In this document: piece after piece, positions 21,520-33,800 of the stretch
Layout of the letters: each line of letters starts with the position of its first letter
How positions within the stretch are numbered: the stretch's first letter is position 1
Source of the DNA: Brachionus plicatilis
Lineage: Eukaryota > Rotifera > Eurotatoria > Ploima > Brachionidae
Length of the DNA: 64,000 bases
NCBI GenBank assembly: GCA_010279815.1
Contig: QEOQ01000451.1
Location: forward strand, 730,591 to 794,590
Reading direction: 5' to 3'
Notes under the pieces: model-generated
What the model was told of the DNA's origin: nothing
Database searches by the model: none
Seen by the model: only the letters and a program-made list of their open reading frames with translations
Program-made: the position numbers and the translations under genes

Positions 21520-22640
21520 TATTCAAAATATTAGGAAGTTATTAAATATTGATTATCAGCATTTATTATTTTTGTTATTTCTAATTATAATACTATTAAA
21601 AATATTTTTAATAAAAGTATTTTTAAACAAATTTATTCAATTTTTTAATCAAAATGTTTCAAACGACACTTTCGGAATCACATATTTTTAACAGCAACAG
21701 AGATAGGATAGAGTTAGAGTTATAATAATTATAAAAATATGGGGATGATGTTTCATTGAAAATGAGTGAAAATGAAAAGTTTGTCTCTTTATATTAAAAA
21801 ACTGATAAGGATGTGAATATAGTCAATCAATAAATTTTCGCTCAAGAATTATTTATAAACGTAATAATGTTTTTATTTTTTTGATTATTTTTTGTTTATT
21901 TATTATTAGATGGACATTTTTATGCGTAAAATGATTGTTTTATTTTCGTTATGATTGTTTAATATTTGAAGTTAAAATATAACAAAAATATTTATTTATC
22001 AAATTTCTATTTCTAAAAGTATTAAATTTATAAGAATATTTTTATCTAGTCTATTTCAATTAATTTATATTTTTATTTTAGAAAATTGCATATAAAAATA
22101 TTTGTTAAAAATTAAGAAAAATAACTTTTATTTGATTTATTTAAATTAAAGGTTTATCCTTGATTTGCAATGAAAATTAGAAAAACAAAATTATGTTTTA
22201 GAAAATTCTAAAATATTTAATTTAAAGATTAAATAAAAATCTAAAACGATCAATTTGAGTTATGATTAAATTTTAAGAAAATGGGATATCCAAAATAATT
22301 TTAAATTAACAATTTTTTAAATTAATTTATTTTGAAAAAGTCTATTGATTTTAGTTTTTTTTTAAAATAAACAAAAAATTAATCGAAAACACATAAGTTT
22401 GATTTTAGCTAAAAATTAAATCATTATTTTTTTTAATATTATATTGAAATAGACTTAATTAATTAATTTAATTAGATAAATTGAAATTATTTAATTGATT
22501 TAAAATAAATAATATTGAATAAATAAATAAAAGAAAAAATCTTTCTTTTGAAGAAAAAATAATTTATATCAAGGTAATTCGAAAAAATGATTGTATATAC
22601 GCGAGTATATATATTCATTTACAAAATTTTTATTATCATT
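21520..22640. other. AT-rich spacer between convergent genes
   Basis: This is the shared 3' flank of the genes at 21131 (plus) and 22654 (minus). Extremely AT-rich, with many AATAAA-like sites and no coding tract. Confidence 0.5.
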
Positions 22641-22653
22641 TCTTGTGATTGAT

Positions 22654-23148
22654 TTAATAACCGAATCCTGATCCATAGAAAGGCATCGATGGTTGATGTC
22701 CTGTATTTAGAGACAAAGGTGATGAAATTGGTGGAAGAGGCATGGGAGATGAACAATTCATTGGTGGTGGAGGACATGGCATTGGCATCGGTGGTGGAGG
22801 ACATGGCATTGGCATCGGTGGTGGAGGACATGGCATTGGCATCGGTGGTGGAAGGCATTGCATTGGCATCGGTGGTGGAGGACATGGTAGAGGCATTGGA
22901 GGAGAAAGTGGTGGGGCCATTTGAAGCGGCATTGGAGGAGGAAGTGGTGGAGCCATCTGAAGCGGCATTGGAGGAGGAAGTTGTGGTGCCATTTGAAGCG
23001 GCATTGGAGGAGGAAGTTGAGGTGCCATTTGAAGTGGCATTGGAAGTCCCATTGGTTGTGGAACTATTGGCAAACCCATTGGTGAAGGGCATGGGGGTGG
23101 ACAAGCTGGAATACATGGTTGGCAGGCTCTGGAGTTTCTATTACCCAT
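22654..23148 (-). CDS. Myristoylation-type Pro/Met-rich repeat protein
   Basis: Encodes 164 residues on the minus strand, no intron. It begins MGNRNSRACQPC (Gly2, Ser6, Arg7: a strong N-myristoylation pattern), followed by CIPACPPPCPSP. The middle has four LQMAP-x-LPPPMP units, then four PCPPPPMPM units, then a short tail ending GSGFGY. The repeats are near-identical at DNA level. Frames open on the opposite strand and in another minus frame over the same stretch are shadows produced by the repeats. No signal peptide. It shares start and composition with the gene at 21131, which converges on it from the left: an inverted, diverged duplicate pair. Function unknown. Confidence 0.75.
   Translation of the reverse strand: MGNRNSRACQPCIPACPPPCPSPMGLPIVPQPMGLPMPLQMAPQLPPPMPLQMAPQLPPPMPLQMAPPLPPPMPLQMAPPLSPPMPLPCPPPPMPMQCLPPPMPMPCPPPPMPMPCPPPPMPMPCPPPPMNCSSPMPLPPISSPLSLNTGHQPSMPFYGSGFGY
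22760..23040 (-). repeat. Coding tandem repeats, 27-nt and 36-nt units
   Basis: The plus-strand reading shows GGTGGTGGAGGACATGGCAT-type units of 27 nt (22760-22890), then units of about 36 nt beginning GGCATTGGAGGAGGAAGT (22890-23040). Both keep the reading frame of the minus-strand gene, so unit number can change without frameshift. Confidence 0.7.
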
Positions 23149-23159
23149 CTTAATTAACT

Positions 23160-24205
23160 ATTACTCGGCTAGCACTGAACAAAAACGTAATCTAAAAAAA
23201 ACTAAATAGACAGCTAATAAGTAAGTTTTTCTAGTATCATCTGAGAATTTTTAGTAAAAATTTAGCTCAAACAATTTTAGACCCAAACTGGTAATGTTTC
23301 GAATTTTTAGTGAAGAGTATGAGATTATCTCTATTTTACTATTTTGAATGGTTCTAAATGAGCGAAAAGATAAATATTTATACCTATCCAATCAATATTT
23401 TCTAGACTAGTCTGAGATATACCAAGACAGATTACCTTAGGCTATGGTAAGCAACCAATATATAAAAAAAATAAATTAATTTTAAGTCTCTTTGTGTTTT
23501 AAATTAAAGCAAAGTAGATGAGGGCTCGGTCCAGAATTCTCATTCTGTTTAGTTAATTTCAATTTTTTTAAAGTTTTGTAAAATTGATTGATGTCCAACT
23601 CTAATTGCATCAAAAAATTATCAAAGCTTAATCAACCATATTAGAAAAAATATATTTTATCAAAGCAACAAAATTTTTGTTTGAAGAAAATTTAATAGTT
23701 ATCTTTTGAGATTTTTTTAACTATAGATTGATTTTGAAAATATTTTTATTTTTGATTAAATTTTAAATTAACCTAAATCCAAATAGATAATTTAGAGCAT
23801 AAAATTTTCTGCTTCTTGTTTTAGGTTAATCGAATTTTTCTTAATAATAACCAATTCGTCAGTAAAAGCATCTTGAAGCTAAAATTTTTGTTTTATTATA
23901 AATTGTGGATCTTTGTTCATTTAATATTTAAAATTTGTTTTGAATGATCAAATTTTAAATTAACCTAAAGTAACCTGGCAAAGAAATCTAAAATATTTTG
24001 AAAATTTTTAAACACATTTTACACAAAATCATTATTTTTAATTTTTTTCTGTATTTCTCATTTGATATATTGCTAATCCTAATTCAGATTCTCCTCTGAA
24101 AACTTTTTGATAAATTTTACATTTAAAAAAAAATTATTATCTTATATGATTTATCATTATTAAATCATTTTAAAACATTTATTTTTTTTATTAAGTTTTT
24201 ACAGC
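23160..24205. other. Intergenic, nothing recognised
   Basis: Upstream flank of the minus-strand gene ending at 23148, then AT-rich DNA without a supportable feature. Confidence 0.45.
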
Positions 24206-24210
24206 GATGT

Positions 24211-24645
24211 TTATTTTTTGTCAAAATTTTCGAAAAAGAAATAAAGACTGGGTACATAAAAATTATTGCCGAGTACTATAAAAATGATTATTGGGTATAA
24301 GAAAAACTCGAACACTTGAAAATAAAAATTCAAAATCTTCCGTTTTTTAATCTGAATTGCTTGTAGTTTTTTGATATTATTTTCTGAAAATGAATTTAAG
24401 CAAGGAAAAGAATAGTCTAAAATTGATCCGACTAAAGATTTATATAAATTTCCTAGTGTGTTTTGATTAAGACCCCATTTTTTGTTTGACAATATCTTAA
24501 TAATATTTAGCCTTTTATTGCAGCGTTCTTTAAATTCGTCTACCAATATAATAGTATATTAAAGTTTAACTTAGAATCAAATTTAATACCAAGAAACTTG
24601 ATTTCTTTTTGGCTCACTATTCTGTTTCCATAAATTTTTAAGTTT
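24211..24645 (-). mobile_element. LINE reverse-transcriptase fragment
   Basis: Minus-strand reading from about 24645: INGK-like KIYGNRIVSQKEIKFLG, FDSKLNF, a small frameshift, then VDEFKERCNKRLNIIKILS, NKKWGLNQNTLG and YKSLVGSILDYSFP. This order is the C-terminal part of non-LTR reverse transcriptases (jockey/CR1 group). It is related to the older fragment at 597-960. The catalytic palm with the YxDD box is absent, the frame is broken and an open piece of 111 codons remains. A dead 3' fragment. Confidence 0.8.
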
Positions 24646-24649
24646 TAAT

Positions 24650-25580
24650 ATTTATATTGTTTTTATTTAAATAAGTAACCATCAAATGAATGCTCTAAAT
24701 GAATTTTTTTACACTCATTTGATTTTTTTAGACCTCAAATAAACATTTAAATAGTTGATTATTTTAATTAACACTCATTCAATATTTTAAGCATTCAAAT
24801 CATTTATCTAATATCTAAAGTGATTTTTTGCTAAATACCCAATTATATTAAAAAAAACCCATTTAAATACTAGCCATTAACCTGACAAGATTAAAAAAAA
24901 AAACACATTATTTTTATTAAAAAAGATGCAACATTTGCTGTTTTTTGCTAAATTTTAATCTTTCTTTTGACTCGCGGATACTAGAAAATACGTTTGCTTT
25001 GTGGTCTGACATTTTAGAGCATTAGATTCTAAAATTATCTGACACAATTATTTCATATTATTTCAAATTGAGTTCGAAAATCACTTTCGCAGTTTTCAAA
25101 CGATACTATCAAGTTTTAAAATCACCTTACATAGATTTAATGACCCATTTTAATTTAGCTTTTTCATTTTTGTCAGATTTTTTGTAAGATAAAGCTTAAA
25201 TTTCTAAATGCATTAAAAATTAAAATTCTTTAAATGTTCCTATTTTATTTTATAATTGCTAAATTTTTATTAAAAATATTGGTACAGACGAAAAAATTTA
25301 ATCAAATAGTAATTTTTGAAGGTTTAATAATTGAATTTTTTTATTTACATAAATTTTAAATTGAAAAAATTAAAATTTTTATTCAAAATCAATAACGTTT
25401 AAAATATATTACTAAAATTTTTGTGCAAACGAATTTATCATTCAACCCGAATTCATCAATTAACTGCACAATAAATTCAAATTTTTATTTGATTAAATTA
25501 TACATAATTTAAATGGAAATCCACAATTTTCAATCATTTAGTTAATATTAAATAAAATTTTAACAAATGCATAAAATTTA
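24650..25580. other. Intergenic, nothing recognised
   Basis: AT-rich sequence between the LINE fragment and the end of RNF141. No coding tract, RNA gene or terminal repeat found. Confidence 0.45.
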
Positions 25581-25586
25581 TTCATT

Positions 25587-26418
25587 CTAATTACTGGCAC
25601 CTTCCCGAAGTTGATTCATCGGGTGGTCAGTTATTTGAAATAAACTATTGAAAATTTCCTCTTGTATATGAAAAAAATTTGGTTTTTCTGCAATAATGAA
25701 ACTATCATTATCTTTCATTATACATCTACATATTGGGCATGTTTTCGAGGTTATTTTCCATTCTTCTATGCATTTTTCACAATAATTGTGGGAGCCTAAA
25801 AAAAATTTTAAAATTTTGTTTAGCTAATTAAAAAAATATACATGATAGTACTAGATTTGTCTTTTCTTCCATGCAGATGCAGCAAATGTCTTCATTTAGT
25901 GATGATGATTGATTTAGGACTTGAATACTTTAATATTAAAAAATAAACAAAAAATAACTTCTAAATAATTATTAGACTTACTTGTCAAATAAAAATGAGC
26001 TTGTCAATTTAGGTTGTACATTATCTAGATTATTTTGTTGGGTATCATCAAACAGTTTAAGAGCATCGGCATATTGCTTAATGTGTTGGTATATGTGCAA
26101 AAACTCATTCAGTTTTAATAATCTAAAGCTCTTTATGTCCGAATCTCCTATTTTCGACTGAAAAAAATTACTTTATTTTTTTTATTTAATTTTATTTACT
26201 TTTGTACACTCAATTCTGATGGTGAATTTCCAAAAAAAAGTTAAGTCTGTGCCTTTTGCTATTTTGAAATCCAGAGCGTTTCCATTCTCGTCTAAAAAAT
26301 ATTCTGCAATTGAATTTAATTCTTCGATCATCTCAATAAATTTCGGGTATTTAAGATGAAACATATCGGCTAGGTGAAGTTTGGATATTGCCTTTTTTAT
26401 TTCAATAGAAGTATCCAT
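25587..26418 (-). CDS. RNF141: RING finger protein 141 orthologue
   Basis: Minus-strand gene with exons 26418-26200, 26157-25982, 25927-25842 and 25795-25587. Introns are 42, 54 and 46 nt, all GT..AG. Total 690 nt, 229 residues (human 230). The N-terminal half matches RNF141: FIEMIEELNSIAEYF, then FFWKFTIRIECTKVNK (human has AFWKVVVRVVCTKINK). Exon 2 covers the LNEFLHIYQHIKQY helix. The C-terminal C3HC4 RING reads CCICMEEKTNLVLSC, SHNYCEKC, TCPICR, with all eight zinc ligands present. RING proteins of this kind act as ubiquitin E3 ligases; substrates are not known from sequence. The vertebrate protein starts MGQQ and is a myristoylation substrate; here the start is MDTSIEIKK with no Gly2, so that anchor is missing unless a further 5' exon exists. 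Confidence 0.9.
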
Positions 26419-26419
26419 T

Positions 26420-27530
26420 GTGATAATTAGTAAAAACCTAGTAATTTCTTAATTTAAATTTTTATTTATTAGTCAAATTTAAAATAATTCTATTTTGAGT
26501 GATAAAATAATATGAAAAAACAAAAAGAAAATATATTTTTTTACATAACGGGTTGTTTGGATCATTGTTCTTAATGAAAAGACCAATTAATGGTTCTCAA
26601 TGCTGCTTTCAGAAGTTAGAATAGAGAAAGATGCGTGAAGAACCATACGGAGAACGGAATCCACAAAATGGGACTCACGGAATGGTTTTGCATTTCATAT
26701 TTTCTAATATCACAGTATAATTTCAGAGAAATTATTTTTAAGATTATTTTAAGAATGCATATACTCAAGGATATTTTTCAAATTATCATTTTAATTTATT
26801 TTTAATTATATGAGGAATTTTAGTTAAATATATTTCAAAAAAAAGTTTTCATTTTTTTTGCGCTTTATTATTTCCATAAAGTGTTTAGTGCAAAATAAAT
26901 TTTATTTTTACTTAAACTTAAACGATAAAGTCTGCAATAACAAGAAAATAAAACAGAATATACATTTAACAATAAAACAAGAAATTAAAAAAGGATTCAC
27001 ATAAAAACATTAAGCAATCAGAAATTTTACTTTTAACATGCTTGATGAGAAATCTCAAATCTTATTCTAGGCAATGGTCATTTAACTTTTAAACTCTTAG
27101 TTTAGAAGGATATATAAATAAAATTTTAAAAATATTTAAAAATTAAGATTAATCGGACTTCACTTTAGCTTAAAAAATAAAATAAATAAATTTTTCCTCT
27201 CACGGTCTCACAAAATTTTCTCTTGTAAAAAAAGTATTTATTTCAAAAATTAAAAACAAAAAAGAAAATTTTTAAAGTAAGCTAATAATGTCACACAATG
27301 AATAAATTCAATTTGAAAAAAAAACATAAACTGATCAAGATCTAAAAGACGCAATCAATACTGTTAGAACAGGAAAATTGTACTATAATTGTTCAAAAGG
27401 TTGATGGATGGAGCGACCGCATTTTTTAGAGAGGTTCCAAAAAGTTCCTCTTTTATTAAATCTTCTTTTAAACTCACTCTTGCTTTGTTTCGTGTTTTTT
27501 TTTTTTTTGTTTCTTAAGCTTTAATAATTG
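26420..27530. other. Upstream flank of RNF141; one GC-richer patch
   Basis: Nothing coding is supportable. 26545-26705 is richer in G+C than its surroundings and may hold promoter sequence of RNF141, whose start is at 26418. The rest is AT-rich. Confidence 0.4.
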
Positions 27531-27782
27531 TTATAGAATTAAATCGGCATTGTGAATTTTGGTACAAAAAACAAAAACAAAATATAAAATATACCAAAGC
27601 TTAAGTTCTGAAAGACCAAAACATGTTCTGTAAATTGTACCACCTATATACTGATTCTAGAAAATTCTGCAAAATTGAGAACATAGAATTTTGGTACAAA
27701 AAACAAAAATAAAATAAAAAAGACGCCAGAGCTTTAATTCGGACCAACCAAAACATGCTTTATAAATTGTAGCAACTGACAC

Positions 27783-28805
27783 CAGGGATGTGCATTAAGT
27801 ACTTAAATCGTATTTTCAATACTTAAGTAAATGGACCATATTTTTAAGTAAATACTTAAACTTAAGTCCATTTTTCAATTTTTTTTTAAGTAAATACTTA
27901 AGTATTTATCAGGATACTTAAGTACTTAAATTTTTTTCAATAAAATATCAGTCCATAGGTCAAGTAATAAACAAGCTGAGTCACAGTTTTTCAATAAATC
28001 TAACAATTTTTCTTTAGTTACTTTGACTAAATTAGGAAGTAAACGACGAGTAGCAACTGTTCTTGAAACATGATTAAATTGTGGGTTTAGTTTATGAATT
28101 AGATCCTTGAACGGACCCATATCAAGTATGCTAAGAGGAAGCAAACATAAGGCAAATGTTGAAACCATTAAATCTTCGCATTCTTTTTGAGTCTTGCTAG
28201 TTTTGCTCCATTTTTGGGGTTCAACTTTGAGGCAATCACTCAAAGTTGGTTGCTTATACAATGGTGTAGATTTCTTTGCGGTTTTGCATTTGTCTTTGAT
28301 ATGGTTTGTGAAGTTAGTTGTTACTTTAATTGAGCCTCTAACCGTTTTTTCACAGTGTTTACAAGTAGCTGTAAAATTTTCCCATGGTCTTTCAATAGCG
28401 GACTTTTTGTTTGTAAAAAAAAAGCGCTGAGAGAATTTTTTTTTATAGCGGTTAAATTTCAAAGCACTGTGTTTTTGATTTAATACAACAAGTTAAACGA
28501 AGGAGAGTCTTCTTCAAGCTTTATTGTTCTCTATTTAACAAATAAATAATACTGCATAAAAAATTATGTTTAATTGGTGTGTGAAATAAAATTTTTTTAA
28601 TTGCAATCATAAACAAATGAAATAAAAAAAAATCTGAAATCATGAATGTTAATCAAAAAGTTAAGTATCTTTAAATACTTAAGTAAATTCGATCTTACTT
28701 AAGTACTTAAAAAAAATTCGAATTTTTAAAAATCTATACTTAAGTATTTACTTAATTTTATTTTTTTTAAGTACTTAAGTACTTAATACTTAATGCACAT
28801 CCCTG
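27783..28805 (-). mobile_element. hAT-family DNA transposon, truncated
   Basis: Ends are inverted: CAGGGATGTGCATTAAGTAC at the left and its near-complement ending in GCACATCCCTG at the right. Both are followed by many subterminal ACTTAAGTA repeats. The 8-bp target duplication ACTGACAC flanks it exactly (27775-27782 and 28806-28813), as hAT elements make. At 1023 bp it is too short for a full transposase. The perfect duplication suggests a fairly young insertion. Confidence 0.85.
27926..28462 (-). pseudogene. hAT transposase N-terminal fragment with BED zinc finger
   Basis: An open frame of 178 codons inside the hAT element. Residues about 25-60 form a BED-type zinc finger: an aromatic WENF, CKHCEKTV, then H and C ligands in NHIKDKC. 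The following part ends in LLLDLWTD, the start of the hAT catalytic core, and then stops. The rest of the RNase-H-like domain and the dimerisation region are missing. It can at most bind DNA, so the element needs transposase from elsewhere. Confidence 0.75.
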
Positions 28806-29059
28806 ACTGACACATCCTCTTTACCACCACTTAAAGTCGAGTCGGATTTTTTTATCCCAAATTCACAATTTTCTGAATTTTGCAGATATATTGCAGAGTT
28901 TTGCAGAATCAGTATATTGGTGGTACAAAGGTACATCAATCAGTAGTTACAATTTACAAAAAATGTTTTAATCCTTCAGAACTTGAGCTTTGGTATATTT
29001 TATGTCTTAATTTTGTTTTTAATACTAAAATTCACAATGGCATTAAATCAAATCGCAAA

Positions 29060-30810
29060 AACTTAGTTTATTTTTTACAAAAGAATAATTTAATAATCAA
29101 TTAAATAAAAGCTTAATAAATTTATAGAAAAAAAAAATTTATTCCTTAATGGGTTAAATGGGTAAAAGATGCTAAAATTCTTCATTTTGGATTAAATTTC
29201 GGGGTAATTATTTACAATTTTAGATGTAGTCGGGTTAATTCCTTTAAACCTCACACAATTAACCACCGGAGGTAAAGGGGTGACAAAAAAATTTCGGAGA
29301 AATTTGGCTACTATTTTATAAGTTTTCAAACAAAATGGGTGTGTAATATGCAAAAAAAAATGGGGACGAATTTTCATTAAATTTTAGCCAGAAAAATATT
29401 TTTTTATTTAATAATTTTAAATTTTTGAATTTTTTAAATTTCGGAATCCTTTAAATCTATTTAAAAACATTGCGGGACTTAAATCTATTTACTGGCTTTA
29501 AACTCAATTCAATTTAAAAAAATTCCCCCTTGTCCCACAAGAAAAAAAACATATCTAGTATACATTGTAAGTGGCAAATGCAATCTTATGCATTGACACC
29601 ATGCATATAAAGCATTCCATTGTTCGATATTGCAGCCTCAGAACCCGAAACCCAACTTTGACGAAGGCAATAAATACCATCTCGCCCATGTTAATACATT
29701 CTGTTTGGTATGGTGCAGAGAAAGCGAAGAAAGACTGCCACAGCTCAACTTGAGCTAAACGCCGTTTGGTGTTAGTGTAGATTTAATCTATACTGCAGTT
29801 CTTATTACTACTACTACTACTACTATTCTTAACTTACACCGCAAGCGTCAAAGTTGTATTTCGAGTCTTGGATCACGTTTAAAGTAGTTTTTTTTAATTT
29901 AATGCGTCATTAACAATAGAGTTTCTGTCATAAAAATAAAAATTATTTTTTTGTTATTTTATTATTTTTTAGACCATTGGAAAAGTGTCAAAATATTCAA
30001 AATTGGATAGCTCCGCCCACGTGAATCTCGTGCCATGCATATTTTCGTAGTCAGCTCGTCATACTGTTTCAGGAGGTTATGCTCAAGTCCAAGGTTCGCC
30101 TATTTTGAGGAATGTTCAATTAAGATTCTTTGTTGTTTTTTCTGCAGGCTGTTTGAATTCTATAAAACAGGCTTTTTTTGTTGTCACATTTCTAGATTAA
30201 TTTTTTTAATTTTTGTTTTACATAATCATAATTAGTTATATTTAACGATTATTTAAGTGTTTAGAAAAAAATTTCCAAACTCAATTTATAAAAAAAAGTT
30301 TAACAAAAATTTATTTTATTTATGTTTCTTGAACAATTGCAATTTAATATCTTTTTCCTTCTCCATCAGTTCAATTCAATAGGTAAAGAACACCGATTTG
30401 AGTGCTTGCCTAACAATTTTTGGCACCTAATTTATCTTCTTCAGTCGCTTCTACAGGACAAGATTCTTGGAAAAAATATTCCATAATATTTAAAAAAAAA
30501 TTAAGAATCAATTAAATTGATCAGTTTAAATGTCGTGTTATTAAATTTATTAATTCAAAAAAGATCGAAATTATTTTCATATTTCAAAGTAATTTAAGCC
30601 TTAAAATTAAAAAGATTTGTTACAAAGAATTTAGCGCCAATTTTAGAAAAAAAAATTTAATTTTCAATTTATTTTTTTTTAAGTTTAAATAAATATAGTT
30701 GTGAAAAATAGAGTTTTGAACTCTTTTATCTTGCTGATAAAAAATACGTTAAACAATTTAAAAAAATAAATATTATCTATTAGATAGCTCTAGAATTTGA
30801 ATGCTTTTTA
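29060..30810. other. Intergenic with a microsatellite; no gene assigned
   Basis: 29560-30100 is richer in G+C than the rest and contains short open frames, none with a start context, splice sites or a match I recognise. No tRNA box pattern was found. 30410-30484 on the minus strand is a 24-codon open frame that I do not count as a gene. Confidence 0.4.
29805..29826 (+). repeat. (TAC)n microsatellite
   Basis: About seven consecutive TAC units. Confidence 0.8.
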
Positions 30811-30814
30811 CAAT

Positions 30815-33800
30815 CTATTCTAATTGCATGATTGTTCTTTTAGATGATGAAGCATTTGATCGATTAGTTTGTGAAGAGGGTGGCTTCGAACTGTTTACAG
30901 TTGTAGCTTGTCCACTTGAAAGCTTGGAACTGTATAAAGTTGTTGTCTGTCCACTTGAAGGCTTGGAACTATTAAGGGTTGAAGTTCTTTTAGAAAGAAT
31001 ACTTTTTCCGACGGAATGATTTGTTGATACCAAAGTTCTGGTAGCGGGACCTGATTTTGATTTTGAAGTTAGAATTTTAATAAGTTGTGACCCTTGATTT
31101 GATACTTGAGAAGATGGCAGAAAATGAGGTAATGTAGACTTTTGAACAGATGAAGATTTGGATAAGTTTGAATTACTCAAGGGCTTAGTTGATTGTTTTG
31201 GAACCTCAATAGTGGCAATCGGTTTCTGAATAATTATTTGGGATTTGGAACGAGCTCTTGATTTAGAACGTGAATCGTTCCGTTTATTTGATCTGCATCT
31301 TAAAACAGGTCTACAGTTTAATCTTAATGGTAAGGACGCCGGAAAGGATGATTGATGGGAATTTGGATTAGATCTACAATAATCAGGTAAAGGTAATGGA
31401 ATAACAAATTCTTTAAACTTTCGTTGCGGCTGAGGAGGGCATTGTGGTTTTTCAACACAAACTTCAACATTAAACGATTTAGGTCTTTGTTTAAAATTAA
31501 CTTTTATATCTTCTTTAATCTTATCTTCAAAAAGAAGTTTTTTGTTTTCTATCCCTGATTCGACGGGGTAAACATTCGGACTATATGGTAATCCACTACC
31601 AGGAACCACTTGTCCGTATGGTGATCCATATCCAGGAATACCACTGGTTCCATAAGGAGATCCAGAACCAGGTATCCCTTGTCCATAAGGAGAACTAGAA
31701 CCAGGTACCCCTTGTCCATAAGGAGAACCAGAACCAGGAACCCCTTGTCCATAAGGAGAACCAGAACCTGGAACACCTTGTCCATAAGGAGAACCAGAAC
31801 CAGGTACCCCTTGTTCATAAGGAGATCCAGAACCAGGTACCCCTTGTCCATAAGGAGAACCAGAACCAGGTACCCCTTGTCCATAAGGAGAACCAGAACC
31901 AGGAATGCCACTTGTTCCATAAGGAGAACCAGAACCAGGTACCCCTTGTCCATAAGGAGAACCAGAACCAGGAACGCCACTTGTTCCATAAGGTGACCCA
32001 GAACCAGGTACACCTTGTCCATAAGTAGAACCAGAACTAGCTACCCTTTGTCCATCAGGAGAACCACAACCAGGTACACCTTGTCCGTATGGAGACCCAG
32101 AACCTGAAACCCCTTGTTCATAAGGAGAACCAGTACTTTGTCCGTTTGTACCTTGATATAAATATTTTTTAGGAATTTTTTTCAACTTTCTTTTTCCAAA
32201 ATGAATGAAATTAATCCTTAGAAACAAAAATTTGTCAGCTGATTGATTTTTTAAGACTTAAATTTTTTTGATTTAAATACATAAAATGATAAAATTTTTT
32301 GAAGGATGAGATTTTCTTTAGCAAAAAATTAATGTTTTTACAAAGATTTTTTATAATTGAATTTTTTTTCAAACAATTCTTTGTTTAAAACCGTACAAAA
32401 GAACAAATTGAGTTTGCTAAATAAATAGTTGTTTAAAAACTTTTTTTTTTCTAAAAAATAATAGATTTTAAATTAATTATTTTGTCTTAAGCTCTTTTTT
32501 AATTTTATCATTTTGGGTATTTTACACAAAATTTTTTGAATACTATTTGGGTAGATATGATATTTTACATTATACTGATTCCCTTTATTTATTTAAGTTT
32601 TTATAAATTTTTTATTTATTATTCTTTGTCGTAAATTACTTTTCCTAATTCACAAATTAATTAATATATAATTTTTTATATTTATAATATTTAGTACCTT
32701 CTGAGGTTCCTGAATAAGGATTTTGCCCTGAACTATAATAACCACTATAAGGATTTTTTCCCTGGTATTCTGGGGAATTCTGATTGAATGCAATACCATT
32801 TGAGTTTCCTGAATAAGGATTTTGCCCTGAACTATTATAACCACTATAAGGATTTTTTCCCTGGTATTCTGGGGAATTCTGATTGAATGCAATACCATTT
32901 GAGTTTCCTGAATATGGATTTTTCCCTGAGCCATTTATTCCTAGATTACTATTTGCTAATTTTTGGTAAAGTTCTTGATTGAGTCTTGCAGTTTCCGAAT
33001 TTAATTCAGAGTTTTTCGCCAACGCTTGATCTCCTGGATTAAAATTCAATCCATTTCCTAGATTTTCTTTACCTGTCGAGTCTATTTTCTGACCATTAGC
33101 CCCTGAGCCTACATGATTAGGATTTGCACCATAATTTGTTGATACTCCATTGTTTAAATTCGTATGAATTCCTTTTCCTAAGTTATTAGCATCATTTGAA
33201 TAGTTATTTTCACCATAACGATTTTTCGATGCACCAGAGAAAGGACTTGAACGTCTTAATCTTGCTCTGCTCTTATCTTTTTTCCCGCTGGTTTTTATAT
33301 CACCAACGGAAACTGAGTCTAACTTTTTTTCTAAGGAATCGGAATTTAAATCCTCTCCCGTAAAATTCGATTTCAAGTTTTTTCCGCTTTTAAAATCATC
33401 TGAAGCATCTGAATCATATATGGTTTCGAATAAACTTTCATCATCATTAGATTTACCTTTTCCTAACAAATTTTCAGATGCATTCAAATAATTTTTACCC
33501 AACGAGGACATTAAATTATTGAATGGATAACCTTGGTACGGGTTACTATTCAGCCCTGCTCCTCCTAAACCCTGATAAGGAGCACCATAAGCTGAATATG
33601 GAGTAACAGCATTCATTCCTATATAATTTATGAATTTTTAATTAAATCTACAAAAAAAAAAATTCATACCAGAATAGGGACATGATGCGTAGGGATTTGA
33701 ATAAGGTGAATATGGATTCATTCCATATGAGGCTTGTCTAGCGGCTAAATTATTTGCTATAGCCTGATTAATTAAATTTCCATACGGTGATCTATTAAAT

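Larger units (their letters stand above)
27537..29052. repeat. Foldback (inverted-repeat) element split by a hAT insertion
   Basis: Left arm about 27537-27676 and right arm about 28863-29052 are imperfect inverted copies: for example ATATACCAAAGC, TAAGTTCTGAA, TGTAAATTGTA and ATACTGATTCT on the left, each found as its complement on the right. Part of the left arm is also directly duplicated at 27686-27774. The hAT element 27783-28805 sits between the arms. Boundaries approximate. Confidence 0.6.

Noticed and set aside
22619..23153. Several other open frames over the Pro/Met repeat gene, both strands
   Set aside because: Short-period, in-frame repeats keep all frames open. Only the 22654-23148 minus frame has the MGNRNS start and the family composition.
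29192..29377. Minus-strand open frame of 61 codons
   Set aside because: Low-complexity flanks and nothing recognisable; not supported.
29571..29753. Plus-strand open frame of 60 codons in a GC-richer patch
   Set aside because: No match and no splice or promoter signal; may be part of an unrecognised repeat.
30410..30484. Minus-strand 24-codon frame beginning MEYFFQESCP
   Set aside because: Looks protein-like but is too short; no partner exon in phase was found.
31549..32022. Leu/Val-rich and Arg-rich frames over the 33-nt repeat
   Set aside because: Alternative readings of the repeat array inside exon 3 of the minus-strand gene.
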